DNA of 64,000 nt, taken from assembly GCF_009650605.1 (NCBI RefSeq), contig NZ_WAJT01000001.1:62001-126000 (forward strand), written 5' to 3'. Shown here in pieces: positions 8,800 through 17,763 of this stretch (its first letter is position 1; each line of letters begins with the position of its first letter). Position numbers and translations under genes: made by a program. The notes beneath the pieces were generated by a model. That model was not told the DNA's origin, ran no database searches, and saw only the letters and a program-made list of their open reading frames with translations. Source of the DNA: Labrenzia sp. CE80 (GTDB taxonomy: Bacteria; Pseudomonadota; Alphaproteobacteria; Rhizobiales; Stappiaceae).

Positions 8800-9828
8800 C
8801 TACTGATCACCGGCCGGATCTATGATGCCCCGGCTGCAGCCCATGCTGGTTGGTGCGGCGGCGAGCATCAACTCTCCCAAATCTGCGCCTGGTAATATTT
8901 CGCCTTTCAGGCTGATCCAGAGCTCGTTGATCAGAACACGGCCCTGGTCCGAGGTGCATTTGATCAAGACGCGCTCTCCGGTTCCTGTACCGAAGGCCTG
9001 ATCAAAGGCAGCGCGGATGTCGCTGCCCTCAAGTTGTTCGCCGACATTTGCCGCGAGCAAATCCGCGATGCCAGAGGCATTGACGAGATCGGTCAGAAGC
9101 AGCGTATCGTCATAGTATTCGTCGGCTCCACCGTCGCCGAAAAAGCAGGTGCCATGTTTGATCCACTCGTGATGGTGCAGATGGCTGGCAAAACCTGGCA
9201 TGGCGACTGCGAGATCCTCGGCAGTGTCGGCGTCGATCTCCGGCGCTGGCAGCAGGTGCCAGGTGTCGGGGTTGTCGAGACGCTTCACGCTGGCAGGAAC
9301 ACCGCAATAGTCATTGCCCTTTGGCTGCGGCCATAGTCCATGGATCGAGAGCTGACGGGACGTGTGGGGCAAAAGACCGTTGTTTAGGTCGACGCACTCG
9401 GATTTGCCCGGGCGGCTTTCGCAAAAGGCGGGCTGCCAGCTGAGCGTCAGCAGGTTGTCGAGGGATTCTTCGCCTGCCGGTGGCGTGAAAGGTCCGGTTG
9501 GGTCTGTCGGCTCAACTGTGATCGTGCCGGCGCGGATCACGTGGACACCGCAAGTGGTGCTGACCCAACGGGCTTCGGTTACGGGAGCGTCGTTAATTCG
9601 GACCTGAAAGTAGTCGCCACCGGCCTTGTTGATGCCGATCATCTCATAGGCCCTGGATGGCGTGGTCTTCAGGTTTCCAGGATTGGTCTGCTTGTTCTTG
9701 GATTGATAGGCCTCGCATGCCCTCTGCGCGATGAAGTAGCCCTCGAGCCTCTCAAAGGCATTGGCTCCCGTGGGCAAAGCCGCAAGCAGCGACGCCAAAA
9801 CAGCGGTAAAGATGGACTTTGAGCGCAT
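8800..9828 (-). CDS. Secreted ribonuclease T2 family protein with N-terminal extension
   Basis: A 342-residue protein with a signal peptide (FTAVLASLLAALPTGANAF). Both catalytic segments of RNase T2 are intact: SIHGLWPQ (CAS I) and HHHEWIKHGTCFF (CAS II), with the two histidines and the glutamate. T2 enzymes cut single-stranded RNA outside the cytoplasm. About 110 extra residues lie between the signal peptide and the T2 core; they include a CEAY segment and TTCGVHV, and I do not recognise them. A second, plain T2 gene occurs at 45.5 kb. A beta-lactamase-fold gene lies just upstream on the same strand. Confidence 0.9.
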   Translation of the reverse strand: MRSKSIFTAVLASLLAALPTGANAFERLEGYFIAQRACEAYQSKNKQTNPGNLKTTPSRAYEMIGINKAGGDYFQVRINDAPVTEARWVSTTCGVHVIRAGTITVEPTDPTGPFTPPAGEESLDNLLTLSWQPAFCESRPGKSECVDLNNGLLPHTSRQLSIHGLWPQPKGNDYCGVPASVKRLDNPDTWHLLPAPEIDADTAEDLAVAMPGFASHLHHHEWIKHGTCFFGDGGADEYYDDTLLLTDLVNASGIADLLAANVGEQLEGSDIRAAFDQAFGTGTGERVLIKCTSDQGRVLINELWISLKGEILPGADLGELMLAAAPTSMGCSRGIIDPAGDQ

Positions 9829-9963
9829 TTGAAATCCTCCCCGATCTGGTCAAAACACCGAAGTAAAGGATGAAGCAAGCCCGTGTCGAACTTGTGACGC
9901 GCATTCGCGTTCGCTGCGCCTTTGGGTTGTGCGGTGTGTTTGCTGTGTCGTTGAAGAGCTTCT

Positions 9964-11151
9964 TCACTCTGCAAGGTCTGGAAGGCGTGCAAGCAGGGTG
10001 CCCAGAGCCGCATGAATGGCTGTTTCATCCAGAGGCTCTGTCTGGTTCCATGTGGCCGAGAAACACCACCTGGTCCCGTCCGCTTCGTCCAGAACATAGG
10101 TGTGATTGAGAACGCCGATCTCGCTTCCGCCTTTGAATGCGACGCTGCGCCAGTCATCTTCCAAAGCAACACCGGGATTGGTTGTCACGGCGGGAAGATA
10201 TGCGATGCGATCGAGGGCTGCACACAGCTCTTCCGGGCTGGCATACCATTCGATGCCCGGCTGATACGGGTGCGAGACGGCGTCGACAGAAGGAAGCTCC
10301 ACCTTGCTGAGCCGCTCCAGAAGCTCAAGGCGCATCTCTGCGCTGGCGCCTGCGAACTCAGCGGCGAGGTTCGGGTCGGCCTTCAACTGGAAAAACTGGC
10401 GTGTGGTCAGAAGCGCCTTGTCGCCACCCGGCCGGGGTGACGGCAACCCTGTCAGATGATCCATGACAAGGTCCGTCGCGGTGTTGTCCGATTGTGAAAT
10501 CATCAAAAGAGCTGCGGTTTCAACGGTGAGCCGGTGTCCATCCGGCCAGTTCTGAAGCGTTCCGCTTGGGAGAGACTTGTGTCGAGGCTCCAGGATCAGA
10601 ATGGTGTCCCATCCCGTCAGACCGGCGTTGATGGCGTCTTCCAGTTGCTGGAGGACAAAGATCTTGAAACCCGAACCGATCGCCAAATCGGCCTGTGGCT
10701 GGGCTTGCGAGATCACCTTGCCGTTTCGAAGCAACAAATGGGCGTGGTCATGACCAAAATCCGGTAGCCTGGCCAGCAGTTCCTTTGGGGAGGCGCGCAC
10801 CTGGATCTGTTTGATGAGAAGACTTGTGATCGTGCCACCGTCGCCTCGGCCTAACGTAATCAAGACGTCGTGGGTTGTCGTGCGCAGATTGAATTCACCG
10901 GCATTGGCTCCGGAGACCACGGAGGTGGCTTCGCCATAGTCGGCCTTGAACTGCCGCGCGAGCTCTTGAAGTTCTTCAAGCGGTACGGCCTTGAGAAACG
11001 ACGGCGACAGATCGGTGGTTGTGACGGCCTGCTCGTTCCAGAGGTTGCGGAGGAACGTGGCATCGGACATTGACTGAGTGGCTCCAACGGAAAGTGCCGA
11101 CAGGGCGTATAGCAGGAGGGTGACGGGCAGAACGAGAATGCGTTTCATCAT
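9964..11151 (-). CDS. Class A beta-lactamase-fold serine hydrolase
   Basis: A 395-residue exported protein with an N-terminal signal sequence (ILVLPVTLLLYALSALSVGA). The three active-site elements of the fold are present: SGFK as SxxK, SDN in MISQSDNTATD, and KGGSE in place of KTG. An N-terminal 110-residue cystatin-like region precedes the hydrolase. Such proteins include true beta-lactamases but also many hydrolases without drug activity; the extra domain and the KGG variant argue against calling resistance. ATG 11151 with GAGCAGAAG before it is preferred to an upstream TTG. It lies 24 bases after pth. Confidence 0.85.
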   Translation of the reverse strand: MMKRILVLPVTLLLYALSALSVGATQSMSDATFLRNLWNEQAVTTTDLSPSFLKAVPLEELQELARQFKADYGEATSVVSGANAGEFNLRTTTHDVLITLGRGDGGTITSLLIKQIQVRASPKELLARLPDFGHDHAHLLLRNGKVISQAQPQADLAIGSGFKIFVLQQLEDAINAGLTGWDTILILEPRHKSLPSGTLQNWPDGHRLTVETAALLMISQSDNTATDLVMDHLTGLPSPRPGGDKALLTTRQFFQLKADPNLAAEFAGASAEMRLELLERLSKVELPSVDAVSHPYQPGIEWYASPEELCAALDRIAYLPAVTTNPGVALEDDWRSVAFKGGSEIGVLNHTYVLDEADGTRWCFSATWNQTEPLDETAIHAALGTLLARLPDLAE

Positions 11152-11175
11152 CTTCTGCTCAGCGCCTTTCAAAGG

Positions 11176-11940
11176 TCAGCTCTTATCACCACCACCGAGA
11201 AGCTTTTTCAGCATGTCGGCCATCGGGCCGGACGTCGGGATGTCTGGTGTCTTTGCCTTGCGGGCCTGACGAATGTGGCTCTGCGCCTTCGGCTTCGGGC
11301 TGCTTTGCGGCACGCCGGGTTTGCGGGCCGGCGCTTTTTTGCCGGCATCGTCGGCCCGGCGCGCCTTTTCCGGCTCCAGCGCAAGGGTCAACTTGTTGGC
11401 GAACTGGCTGTCCTTGCCTTCTGCCAGCAACGCACAGTGATCGGCGATCTCGCGCAGCAGCGGCTCAAGCCAATCATTGTCGGCTTTCGAGAAGTCGCCG
11501 AGCACATAGTTCGAGACGAGTTTCTTGTCGCCGGGGTGGCCGATTCCGAGCCTGAGACGACGATAGTCCTGGCCGATGTGGGCGGAAATGGATCGCAGAC
11601 CATTGTGGCCGCCGTGACCGCCGCCGGTCTTCATGCGGAACTTTGCCGGCGGCAGATCCAGCTCGTCGTAGATCACCACGATGTCCTGCGGCTCGATCTT
11701 GAAGAAACGGATGGCCTCTCCGATCGCACGGCCGGAATCGTTCATGTAGGTGGACGGCTTGAGCAGCAGGACCTTTTCCGAGCCAAGGCGTCCCTCGGCG
11801 ACCTGGCCCTGAAAGCGGGAGCGCCATGGGCTGAATGACGAGTTCTGGCGATGGATTTCGTCCAGAGCCATGAAACCGATGTTGTGCCGGTTGTGATTGT
11901 ATTTCGCGCCCGGGTTTCCGAGGCCCACGATCAGCCGCAT
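11176..11940 (-). CDS. pth: Peptidyl-tRNA hydrolase
   Basis: A 254-residue Pth. The start MRLIVGLGNPGAKYNHNRHN holds the conserved Asn and catalytic His; TYMNDSG, YDELDLPPAKFRMKTGGGHGGHNGLRS and LGIGHPG are the other family motifs. It frees tRNA from drop-off peptidyl-tRNA in the cytoplasm. Family members are usually about 190-200 residues; here a lysine/arginine/proline-rich tail of about 55 residues is added, as in many alphaproteobacteria. It follows rplY, the conserved order. Confidence 0.97.
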   Translation of the reverse strand: MRLIVGLGNPGAKYNHNRHNIGFMALDEIHRQNSSFSPWRSRFQGQVAEGRLGSEKVLLLKPSTYMNDSGRAIGEAIRFFKIEPQDIVVIYDELDLPPAKFRMKTGGGHGGHNGLRSISAHIGQDYRRLRLGIGHPGDKKLVSNYVLGDFSKADNDWLEPLLREIADHCALLAEGKDSQFANKLTLALEPEKARRADDAGKKAPARKPGVPQSSPKPKAQSHIRQARKAKTPDIPTSGPMADMLKKLLGGGDKS

Positions 11941-12059
11941 GGGAGTGTCCTAGCGTTGAATTTGGAGGCCAGTTGTTGCCGAGGCGGCGCCTGCCGTCAA
12001 GGCCTGGCGCGGGGCATCACGTCTGGGGGCAACAGTTGAACGCCTGTTGCGGCGTGATG

Positions 12060-12090
12060 CTCGAGGGGCAAATGGGGATCGCCCCTCGAG
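12060..12090. terminator. Perfect hairpin between rplY and pth
   Basis: Ten-base arms CTCGAGGGGC and GCCCCTCGAG flank an 11-base loop just beyond the rplY stop. There is no T-tract, so it may attenuate or protect the transcript rather than fully end it. Confidence 0.5.
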
Positions 12091-12099
12091 ACCGGAAGA

Positions 12100-12714
12100 T
12101 TACTCTTCGGTTGCTTCTTCTTCGGACGATTCTTCTTCGTCCTGAGCACCGCCCGGTGCTGCGATCGTGGCAACCGTGAAGTCACGGTCGGTGATCGTCG
12201 GCTGTGCGCCCTTCGGCAGGGTCGTTGCCGAAATATGCAGGGCGTCGCCGAGATCCGCTTTGGCCAGATCGAAGACCAGGGATTCCGGAATGGCGTTGGC
12301 AGGAACGATCATTTCCACAGTGTGGCGAACAACGTTCAGCATGCCGCCGCGCTTCAGGCCCGGACAGGTTTCTTCGTTGATGAAGACAACCGGGATATCA
12401 ACGGTCAGCGAGGTGTTGGCGGATACGCGCAGGAAATCGACATGCATCAGTTCGTCGCGAACCGGATGCAGCTGATAGTCCTTGGCAATAACCTGATGCT
12501 TCTTGCCGTCAACTTCGACGGAACCGATGTGTGTCAGGAAGCCGCCCTTGTGCAGGGTCAGTGTGGTTTCCTTCACCGGAATGGTGATCGGCAGAGCAGG
12601 TTGTTTGTCACCGTAGATTACGGCAGGTAGAAGGCCTTCGCGACGCAGTGACCGTGCAGCCCCCTTGCCCACCCGGTCCCGTGCCGACGCCTTCAGCTCA
12701 TAGCTGGCAGCCAT
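12100..12714 (-). CDS. rplY: 50S ribosomal protein L25 (CTC-type)
   Basis: A 204-residue protein of the long TL5/CTC form: an N-terminal 5S rRNA-binding beta-barrel (YELKASARDRVGKGAARSLRR) followed by a C-terminal domain (VPVVFINEETCPGLKRGGM) and an acidic tail rich in glutamate. It is part of the large ribosomal subunit. The reading frame is open for another 300 bases upstream, but the ATG at 12714 has AAGGAG at ideal spacing and matches the family start MA(x)2YELKA. It lies between prs and pth in the conserved order. Confidence 0.96.
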   Translation of the reverse strand: MAASYELKASARDRVGKGAARSLRREGLLPAVIYGDKQPALPITIPVKETTLTLHKGGFLTHIGSVEVDGKKHQVIAKDYQLHPVRDELMHVDFLRVSANTSLTVDIPVVFINEETCPGLKRGGMLNVVRHTVEMIVPANAIPESLVFDLAKADLGDALHISATTLPKGAQPTITDRDFTVATIAAPGGAQDEEESSEEEATEE

Positions 12715-12904
12715 GGCAAAACTCCTTCGGATGTATAGAAAAGGGCCGGCGTATCGTCCGCGAGGTGCTTCAAATCCGGGATCGGCCCAAATGCGCCTCC
12801 TCCAGGGGTGCAGGCGCGCCGTTGCTATAGTCGAAACCCGGGCAAGGTGCAAGCGAGTGCATGGTCTCAGGCGATATTCATTTGCCGGGGAACCGCTAAA
12901 ACCC

Positions 12905-12930
12905 AAAAAAGCCGGCTTGTGGGCCGGCTT
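12905..12930 (-). terminator. Intrinsic terminator of prs
   Basis: Arms AAGCCGGC/GCCGGCTT followed by TTTT on the minus strand, about 25 bases past the prs stop codon. The stem and T-run together make a good Rho-independent terminator. Confidence 0.8.
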
Positions 12931-12952
12931 TCGGGTCAAATTGCTGGCCAGT

Positions 12953-13885
12953 TTAGACAAACAGGCTTGAAACGGACTTTTCGAGCGCGGTGCGATTGAT
13001 CGCTTCGCCAAGAAGCGGCGCAATCGAGATGGCGCGGATGTTCGATGCTGCGGTGATTGCCGCAGTGGGCTCGATGGAGTTGGTGATCACCAGTTCCTTG
13101 AGCCGGGAAGACGAGACGCGCGCGACGGCGCCCCCGGACAGAACACCGTGTGTGATGTAGGCGGTGACGGACTTGGCGCCTTGTGCCAGAAGCGCGTCGG
13201 CCGCATTGCAAAGCGTGCCACCACTGTCGACGATGTCATCCACCAGGATGCAGTCGAAGCCATCGACATCACCGATGATGTTCATGACTTCGGATTCTCC
13301 AGGCTTGTCACGACGCTTGTCGACGATGGAGAGCGGCGCTTCGATGCGCTTGGCGAGCGCACGGGCACGGACCACGCCGCCGACATCGGGCGAGACGACC
13401 ATGACATTGTCGGTCGCATAGCGCTCCTTGATGTCGCGGGTCATCACCGGCGCGGCAAAAAGGTTGTCGGTGGGAATGTCGAAGAAGCCCTGAATCTGAC
13501 CGGCGTGGAGATCGAGGGTTAGAATACGGTCGGCGCCGGCTTCGGTGATCAGATTGGCGACGAGCTTGGCAGAGATGGGCGTACGGCCCGATGCCCGGCG
13601 ATCCTGGCGGGCGTAGCCGAAGTATGGCAGCACAGCCGTGATGCGGCGGGCCGAAGATCTGCGCAACGCATCGATGATGATGAGCAGTTCCATCAGATGG
13701 TCGTTGGCTGGGTAACTGGTCGGCTGAACGATGAAGACGTCTTCACCGCGTACGTTTTCCTGGATCTCGACGAAGATTTCCTGATCTGCGAACCGGCGTA
13801 CCAGGCATTTTGCCAACGGGACGTCCAGATATTTCGAGATCTCTTCTGCGAGGGCGCGATTGGAATTGCCCGCGACGATTTTCAT
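12953..13885 (-). CDS. prs: Ribose-phosphate pyrophosphokinase
   Basis: A 310-residue PRPP synthase, normal length. Visible motifs: the start MKIVAGNSNRALAEEI, FADQEIFVEIQENVRGEDVF, the flexible-loop YFGYARQDRR segment and the PRPP-binding loop DCILVDDIVDSGGTLCNA. It makes PRPP from ribose 5-phosphate and ATP for purine, pyrimidine, histidine and NAD synthesis. The frame is open further upstream to 14041 but the family start is at 13885. It begins the prs-rplY-pth group. Confidence 0.97.
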   Translation of the reverse strand: MKIVAGNSNRALAEEISKYLDVPLAKCLVRRFADQEIFVEIQENVRGEDVFIVQPTSYPANDHLMELLIIIDALRRSSARRITAVLPYFGYARQDRRASGRTPISAKLVANLITEAGADRILTLDLHAGQIQGFFDIPTDNLFAAPVMTRDIKERYATDNVMVVSPDVGGVVRARALAKRIEAPLSIVDKRRDKPGESEVMNIIGDVDGFDCILVDDIVDSGGTLCNAADALLAQGAKSVTAYITHGVLSGGAVARVSSSRLKELVITNSIEPTAAITAASNIRAISIAPLLGEAINRTALEKSVSSLFV

Positions 13886-14121
13886 TGGCCGCCAGTCCTT
13901 CTGGTGCGACACCGGTGCCGTCCTTGCAGTCCTGCAGCTGCTCAAACGTTCCGGAATAGGGTCCTGTATCGAATGGTGCCGACGATCTGCGCGCCCGGCA
14001 GCCCTTAGCAGGCGGCGGCGTTGTAACAATCGCTCGGGCATCCGACAACCGGACGTATATGCAGTTTTTGCCCTTTTTTGAATTTAATTAACGGCCAAAG
14101 CCTATTTCGCTGGCGAAGAGG

Positions 14122-14640
14122 TCACTGACGGTTGAGCCAGGCTACCATTTCTACCACAGAGCGGTTGGCAATCCGCTCCAGCGTGTCCGAATTCACCGCC
14201 TCCCAGGGGTCTCCGCTGGTGCCGGAAATAGTTTCAGTGCCTGAGATTCTTTTCAGCCGACGTCCGCCGTTATCTACGATGTCAAAGACGTAAAAGACGG
14301 TTGCCGTCGAGGTCTGGCCTGTCGCTGACAGGTATCCGTTCACCCGATAGGTGGCTGGGGCGCCGACACGGCGCACAAGAACGAGTCCCTGCTGGCTCGC
14401 CTCGGTTCCGATGGACTTCGACAGGTCGTCGGCGATGTTGCCCGGTGCACCGGTGAAAGGCTCAAAGGCGAAGGTCGTCTTGCCTGCCTCGGCTGTTGGA
14501 GTGATCCCGGGTGCCTGTGCGATCGGCGCGGGGATCCCGACAGATCCCCTGGGTTCAGGAGTTGCCTGGCAGGCTGCAAGGCCAAGTGCAACGACAGCGG
14601 CGAGGGACCATCGGCAGAAATTTACTATCGGCATATGCAT
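14122..14640 (-). CDS. Putative lipoprotein of unknown function
   Basis: About 172 residues. A hydrophobic leader ends in a lipobox (ALGLAAC) so the mature protein would start at that cysteine and be lipid-anchored. The rest reads as one soluble domain (AGKTTFAFEPFTGAPGNIAD, then GYLSATGQTSTATVFYVFDI and EAVNSDTLERIAN), which resembles the small LpxTG-unrelated lipoproteins common in alphaproteobacteria. I do not recognise a named family. The ATG pair MHM at 14640/14634 is chosen because it places the leader correctly; an upstream ATG at 14682 would add a charged stretch. Confidence 0.75.
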   Translation of the reverse strand: MHMPIVNFCRWSLAAVVALGLAACQATPEPRGSVGIPAPIAQAPGITPTAEAGKTTFAFEPFTGAPGNIADDLSKSIGTEASQQGLVLVRRVGAPATYRVNGYLSATGQTSTATVFYVFDIVDNGGRRLKRISGTETISGTSGDPWEAVNSDTLERIANRSVVEMVAWLNRQ

Positions 14641-14731
14641 CGGCTCATGATTGGCATGCTTCGGGTTGTTTGAACGGACCATTCGTTTTGACGATCAGAA
14701 TCGACTGTTCAGGCAACTGTTTGGAAAAGGT

Positions 14732-15889
14732 TTAGCCCGACTTGACCGGCAGGTCGAGTGGCAGGCTGGAAAGGCTTTCCGGTTCGCCCTCTGTGGTCAG
14801 GTAGGTGCGCCCGAGCGTCATTGCCGTTTCGGTCACCGAATCCATCAGGATCATGTGCTGGAAGATGACCATGTTCGGTTCGATGATCGCAGGATTGTCC
14901 TTGAACGCCATGGGTGGATCCATCCAGCTCGGGGTGAACCTTGCGCCAAGGGAGTAGCCGCAGGCGTTGAGGCGGTGGGCCATCATGTCGTGGCGGTCCA
15001 TGGCAGAGGAATGGGCCTCAAAGAGATCGCCGAAGGTACAGCCGGGCCGCAGCTTTTCCTCCACGGCCGTCAGTGCATCGCGAGTGGCGGCATACATCTC
15101 TTCGTGCCGGCTGGTCGGCCTGCCGACGATGACCGTGCGCATGAGCGCAGCGTGGTAGTGCCGATAGCTGCCTGCCCATTCGAGCGTGATCTGATCGTCG
15201 GCGTCGAGTGTCCTGCGTCCGGACTTGTAACGGCACAAAAGGGCATCACGGCCCGAGCCGATGACGAACTCGTTGCCGGGATAGTCGCCGCCGCCTTCGA
15301 AAATGGCGCCCTGCATTGCCGCAAGAATGCGGCCTTCATCTGCGCCCGGACGTATTTCCTCCATGGCGGCGTCAAACGCGCGGTCGGCTAAAGCTGCCGC
15401 CTCGCGGACGTAGGCAATCTCCTCGGCGCTCTTTACCGCTCGCAACATGGGTATGAGAGACGAGCTGTCCTTCAGGTCGGCGAAGCTCGTGAGTTGTTCA
15501 TTCAGTTCGAGGCCGATGGCGCCGGTCATACCCTGGGTGTCATACTCAACACCGATCCTGGCACCCAGCAGATCCATCTCGAACAGAAGTTCCTTCAGCT
15601 GGCTGACCGGGTTGGCCTCGCCCCTGTCCATCCAGATGCGAATGTCCGAAAGGTTCGACGTATGGCGGGCCTGACGCTGGTCGGCGGACCGGGTCAGAAG
15701 CAGCTTCCTGCCATCGGCGGTCACCACCAGGCACTGAAAGAAGCAAAAGCCGAAGGTGTCGTAACCGGTCAGCCAGTACATGCTCTCTTGCGCAAACAGC
15801 AGCATGGCGTCGAGTTTTTCCTCCGCCATGCGCGCCGTCAGTCTGTTCATGCGCGCGGCATATTCGTCCGATGTGAAATGCAGGGCCAT
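14732..15889 (-). CDS. M24 family metallopeptidase (Xaa-Pro dipeptidase-like)
   Basis: A 385-residue two-domain creatinase/aminopeptidase P-fold protein. The N-terminal domain (residues 1-140) includes YWLTGYDTFGFCFFQ, and the pita-bread catalytic domain follows. Segments such as LEWAGSYRHYHAALMRT and HRLNACGYSLGARFTPSW occupy the places of metal-ligand motifs. Ligands look altered relative to classic prolidase (LEWAG where DxG is expected), so it may be an ectoine-hydrolase-like or other non-peptidase member. The start at 15889 is the family start; it lies 2 bases from pgeF. Confidence 0.82.
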   Translation of the reverse strand: MALHFTSDEYAARMNRLTARMAEEKLDAMLLFAQESMYWLTGYDTFGFCFFQCLVVTADGRKLLLTRSADQRQARHTSNLSDIRIWMDRGEANPVSQLKELLFEMDLLGARIGVEYDTQGMTGAIGLELNEQLTSFADLKDSSSLIPMLRAVKSAEEIAYVREAAALADRAFDAAMEEIRPGADEGRILAAMQGAIFEGGGDYPGNEFVIGSGRDALLCRYKSGRRTLDADDQITLEWAGSYRHYHAALMRTVIVGRPTSRHEEMYAATRDALTAVEEKLRPGCTFGDLFEAHSSAMDRHDMMAHRLNACGYSLGARFTPSWMDPPMAFKDNPAIIEPNMVIFQHMILMDSVTETAMTLGRTYLTTEGEPESLSSLPLDLPVKSG

Positions 15890-15891
15890 TT

Positions 15892-16659
15892 TCAGTTTCC
15901 CGTCAGAACGATTGCAGAGATCAGTCGGCCATAGTCCGGCTCGCCGCGGTGGGTCGTGCGCCGGTAGGAATAGAACTTGTCTTCGTCCGCGTAGGTGCAC
16001 AGGCCGAGATCTTGAACGGCTCCGACACCGGCTTCGCTCAGCCGGTCAACGATAAAGCCAGGCAGATCGAACATATGGTGGTCAGGCTTCTCGGACGGAA
16101 TGAAATAGCGGGCGCTGGTTGCCTTCTCGGCGATAAACCTGTCGTGGAATTCCGGCCCGACCTCATAGGCCTCTTGGGAAATCGTCGGACCGAGTACCGC
16201 GGTGACGTTCGAGCGCGTGGCGCCGAGCTGCTCCATGGCCGCGAGGGTGTTTTCGAGAATGCCGCCGACGGCGCCCTTCCAGCCTGAATGGGCCGCACCG
16301 ATGACACCTGCCTCCGTATCGGCAAAGAGCACCGGACCGCAATCTGCCGTCGCGATGCCGATGGCAAGGCCGTGTTGGCTCGTGACCAGTGCGTCGGCTT
16401 TCCGATCCGCGTCCGCCGCCCACGGCCCTTCAACCGTTATGACGCTTGGAGAGTGTATTTGATGCGGCGTCACCAAAAGGTTGGCCTCGACATCCAGCCT
16501 GGAGGCGACCCGCTTGCGGTTTTCGAGCACCTTTTCGCGATCGTCGTCCGAGCCAAGACCGATGTTGAGGCTGCCATAGATGCCGGAAGACACGCCGCCG
16601 TTTCGGGTAAAGAACCCGTGCCGGATGCCTGCGCTGCGCAGATCGTCAGACTGGATCAC
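15892..16659 (-). CDS. pgeF: Peptidoglycan editing factor / purine nucleoside phosphorylase, YfiH-LACC1 family
   Basis: A 255-residue YfiH/DUF152 protein. Family motifs are clear: GFFTRNGGVSSGIYGSLNIG near the N-terminus, TPHQIHS, ATADCGPVLF and GAAHSGWKGAVGGI (the His-Cys-His metal site). Known members remove or rework misincorporated muropeptides and show purine-nucleoside phosphorylase or laccase-like activity. It is packed 3 bases downstream of midA and before the M24 gene, an arrangement common in alphaproteobacteria. Confidence 0.93.
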   Translation of the reverse strand: MIQSDDLRSAGIRHGFFTRNGGVSSGIYGSLNIGLGSDDDREKVLENRKRVASRLDVEANLLVTPHQIHSPSVITVEGPWAADADRKADALVTSQHGLAIGIATADCGPVLFADTEAGVIGAAHSGWKGAVGGILENTLAAMEQLGATRSNVTAVLGPTISQEAYEVGPEFHDRFIAEKATSARYFIPSEKPDHHMFDLPGFIVDRLSEAGVGAVQDLGLCTYADEDKFYSYRRTTHRGEPDYGRLISAIVLTGN

Positions 16660-16662
16660 TGC

Positions 16663-17763
16663 TTATCTCCCTGAAAGCTCATCAAACGGTGACAGTGGTG
16701 CCGGTGTGTTGCTGAGGGCCAGAACCTTGAAAAGTTGACCCATCTGGTTCGGAGCTGCAAGGCGTTCGACCGCATCGCGAATGCCCTCCTGCTGAAGATG
16801 CGATTTTCCCGCCCCAAGCGCGCCCGCGCGTTCGAGAAGGCCAAGACGGAGCAGGAACTCGCCTTGCTCCAGCGGTGGAAATGCGACCGCACCGGCTCTG
16901 GTGGCTGCCGTTGTGAGCGCTTCGAAGTTCACATGGGCCGTCAGATCCGCCTCGCCGGGGCGCGCAAAAACATCGTCATAGCTGTGCTTAAACAGTGCCT
17001 GAAGCGTGTCGCCGGGTGCCGGCTGAAGATAGCCGTAGTCGACAAACAGTGCGCAGCCACCATCCTTCGCGATGCGTGCTCCGATTTCCTCAGCAATGGC
17101 ATTGGCAGCGGGCTGGGTTTCCAGGACCGAACCGTCCGGTGCGAGGGCTGCCGATGTCGGCAGGTCCTGATCGGCGAGGCGTGCTGCTCCTAAGCCAAAG
17201 CCCAGGTTCGCTGCATCATCCAATCCCACCAGCCGTTCCAGCCAGCCGCTGGCTGTCTTGACGAACTGATGGATTGGAAGGGCGTCGAAAAACTCATTGG
17301 CAACGACAATCAGCGGGCCGCTTTCGATTTGGTCCGGACGCTCTGCGAAACGTGGTTGTAGGCCACTCTCTGCAAGCTTCTTCTCTTGCTGCTTGCGCAG
17401 TTTTGGACTCATCTCGACGAAGGTTAGCTCTGCAGCTTTAATGAACGCCGGTCGCAGAGCTGCCGTTCGCAGAAGATCGGACATCAAGGTGCCTCGGCCC
17501 GGGCCTAATTCCACCAGCTGGAACGATTTGGGTGACCCCATGCGTTCCCATGCCTGAAGGCAGAATGCGCCGATCAGTTCTCCAAACATCTGGCTGACTT
17601 CGGGTGCGGTGGTGAAATCGCCCTCACGTCCGAAGACCTGCCGGGTGGTGTAGTAGCCCGATTGCGGATCGCCGAGGCATGTCGCCATGTAGTCCGCGAC
17701 TGTCATTGGCCCCTGGGCCGCGATGCGCTGCTTGATCCGGGTTTTCAGATCACCTTTCGTCAT
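16663..17763 (-). CDS. NDUFAF7/MidA-family SAM-dependent methyltransferase
   Basis: A 366-residue protein of the MidA/NDUFAF7 family. It shows the N-terminal segment ADYMATCLGDPQSGYYTTRQVFGREGDFTTAPEVSQMFGEL in family order, the SAM motif FQLVELGPGRGTLMSDLLR and the NEFFDALPIHQF segment. Mitochondrial NDUFAF7 dimethylates an arginine in complex I; the bacterial role is less clear. It overlaps the end of lgt by 4 bases, so it is probably cotranscribed with it. Confidence 0.93.
   Translation of the reverse strand: MTKGDLKTRIKQRIAAQGPMTVADYMATCLGDPQSGYYTTRQVFGREGDFTTAPEVSQMFGELIGAFCLQAWERMGSPKSFQLVELGPGRGTLMSDLLRTAALRPAFIKAAELTFVEMSPKLRKQQEKKLAESGLQPRFAERPDQIESGPLIVVANEFFDALPIHQFVKTASGWLERLVGLDDAANLGFGLGAARLADQDLPTSAALAPDGSVLETQPAANAIAEEIGARIAKDGGCALFVDYGYLQPAPGDTLQALFKHSYDDVFARPGEADLTAHVNFEALTTAATRAGAVAFPPLEQGEFLLRLGLLERAGALGAGKSHLQQEGIRDAVERLAAPNQMGQLFKVLALSNTPAPLSPFDELSGR

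Noticed and set aside
9964..11151. Calling the serine hydrolase a beta-lactamase resistance gene
   Set aside because: KGG instead of KTG, a large extra domain and no resistance context; only the fold can be claimed.
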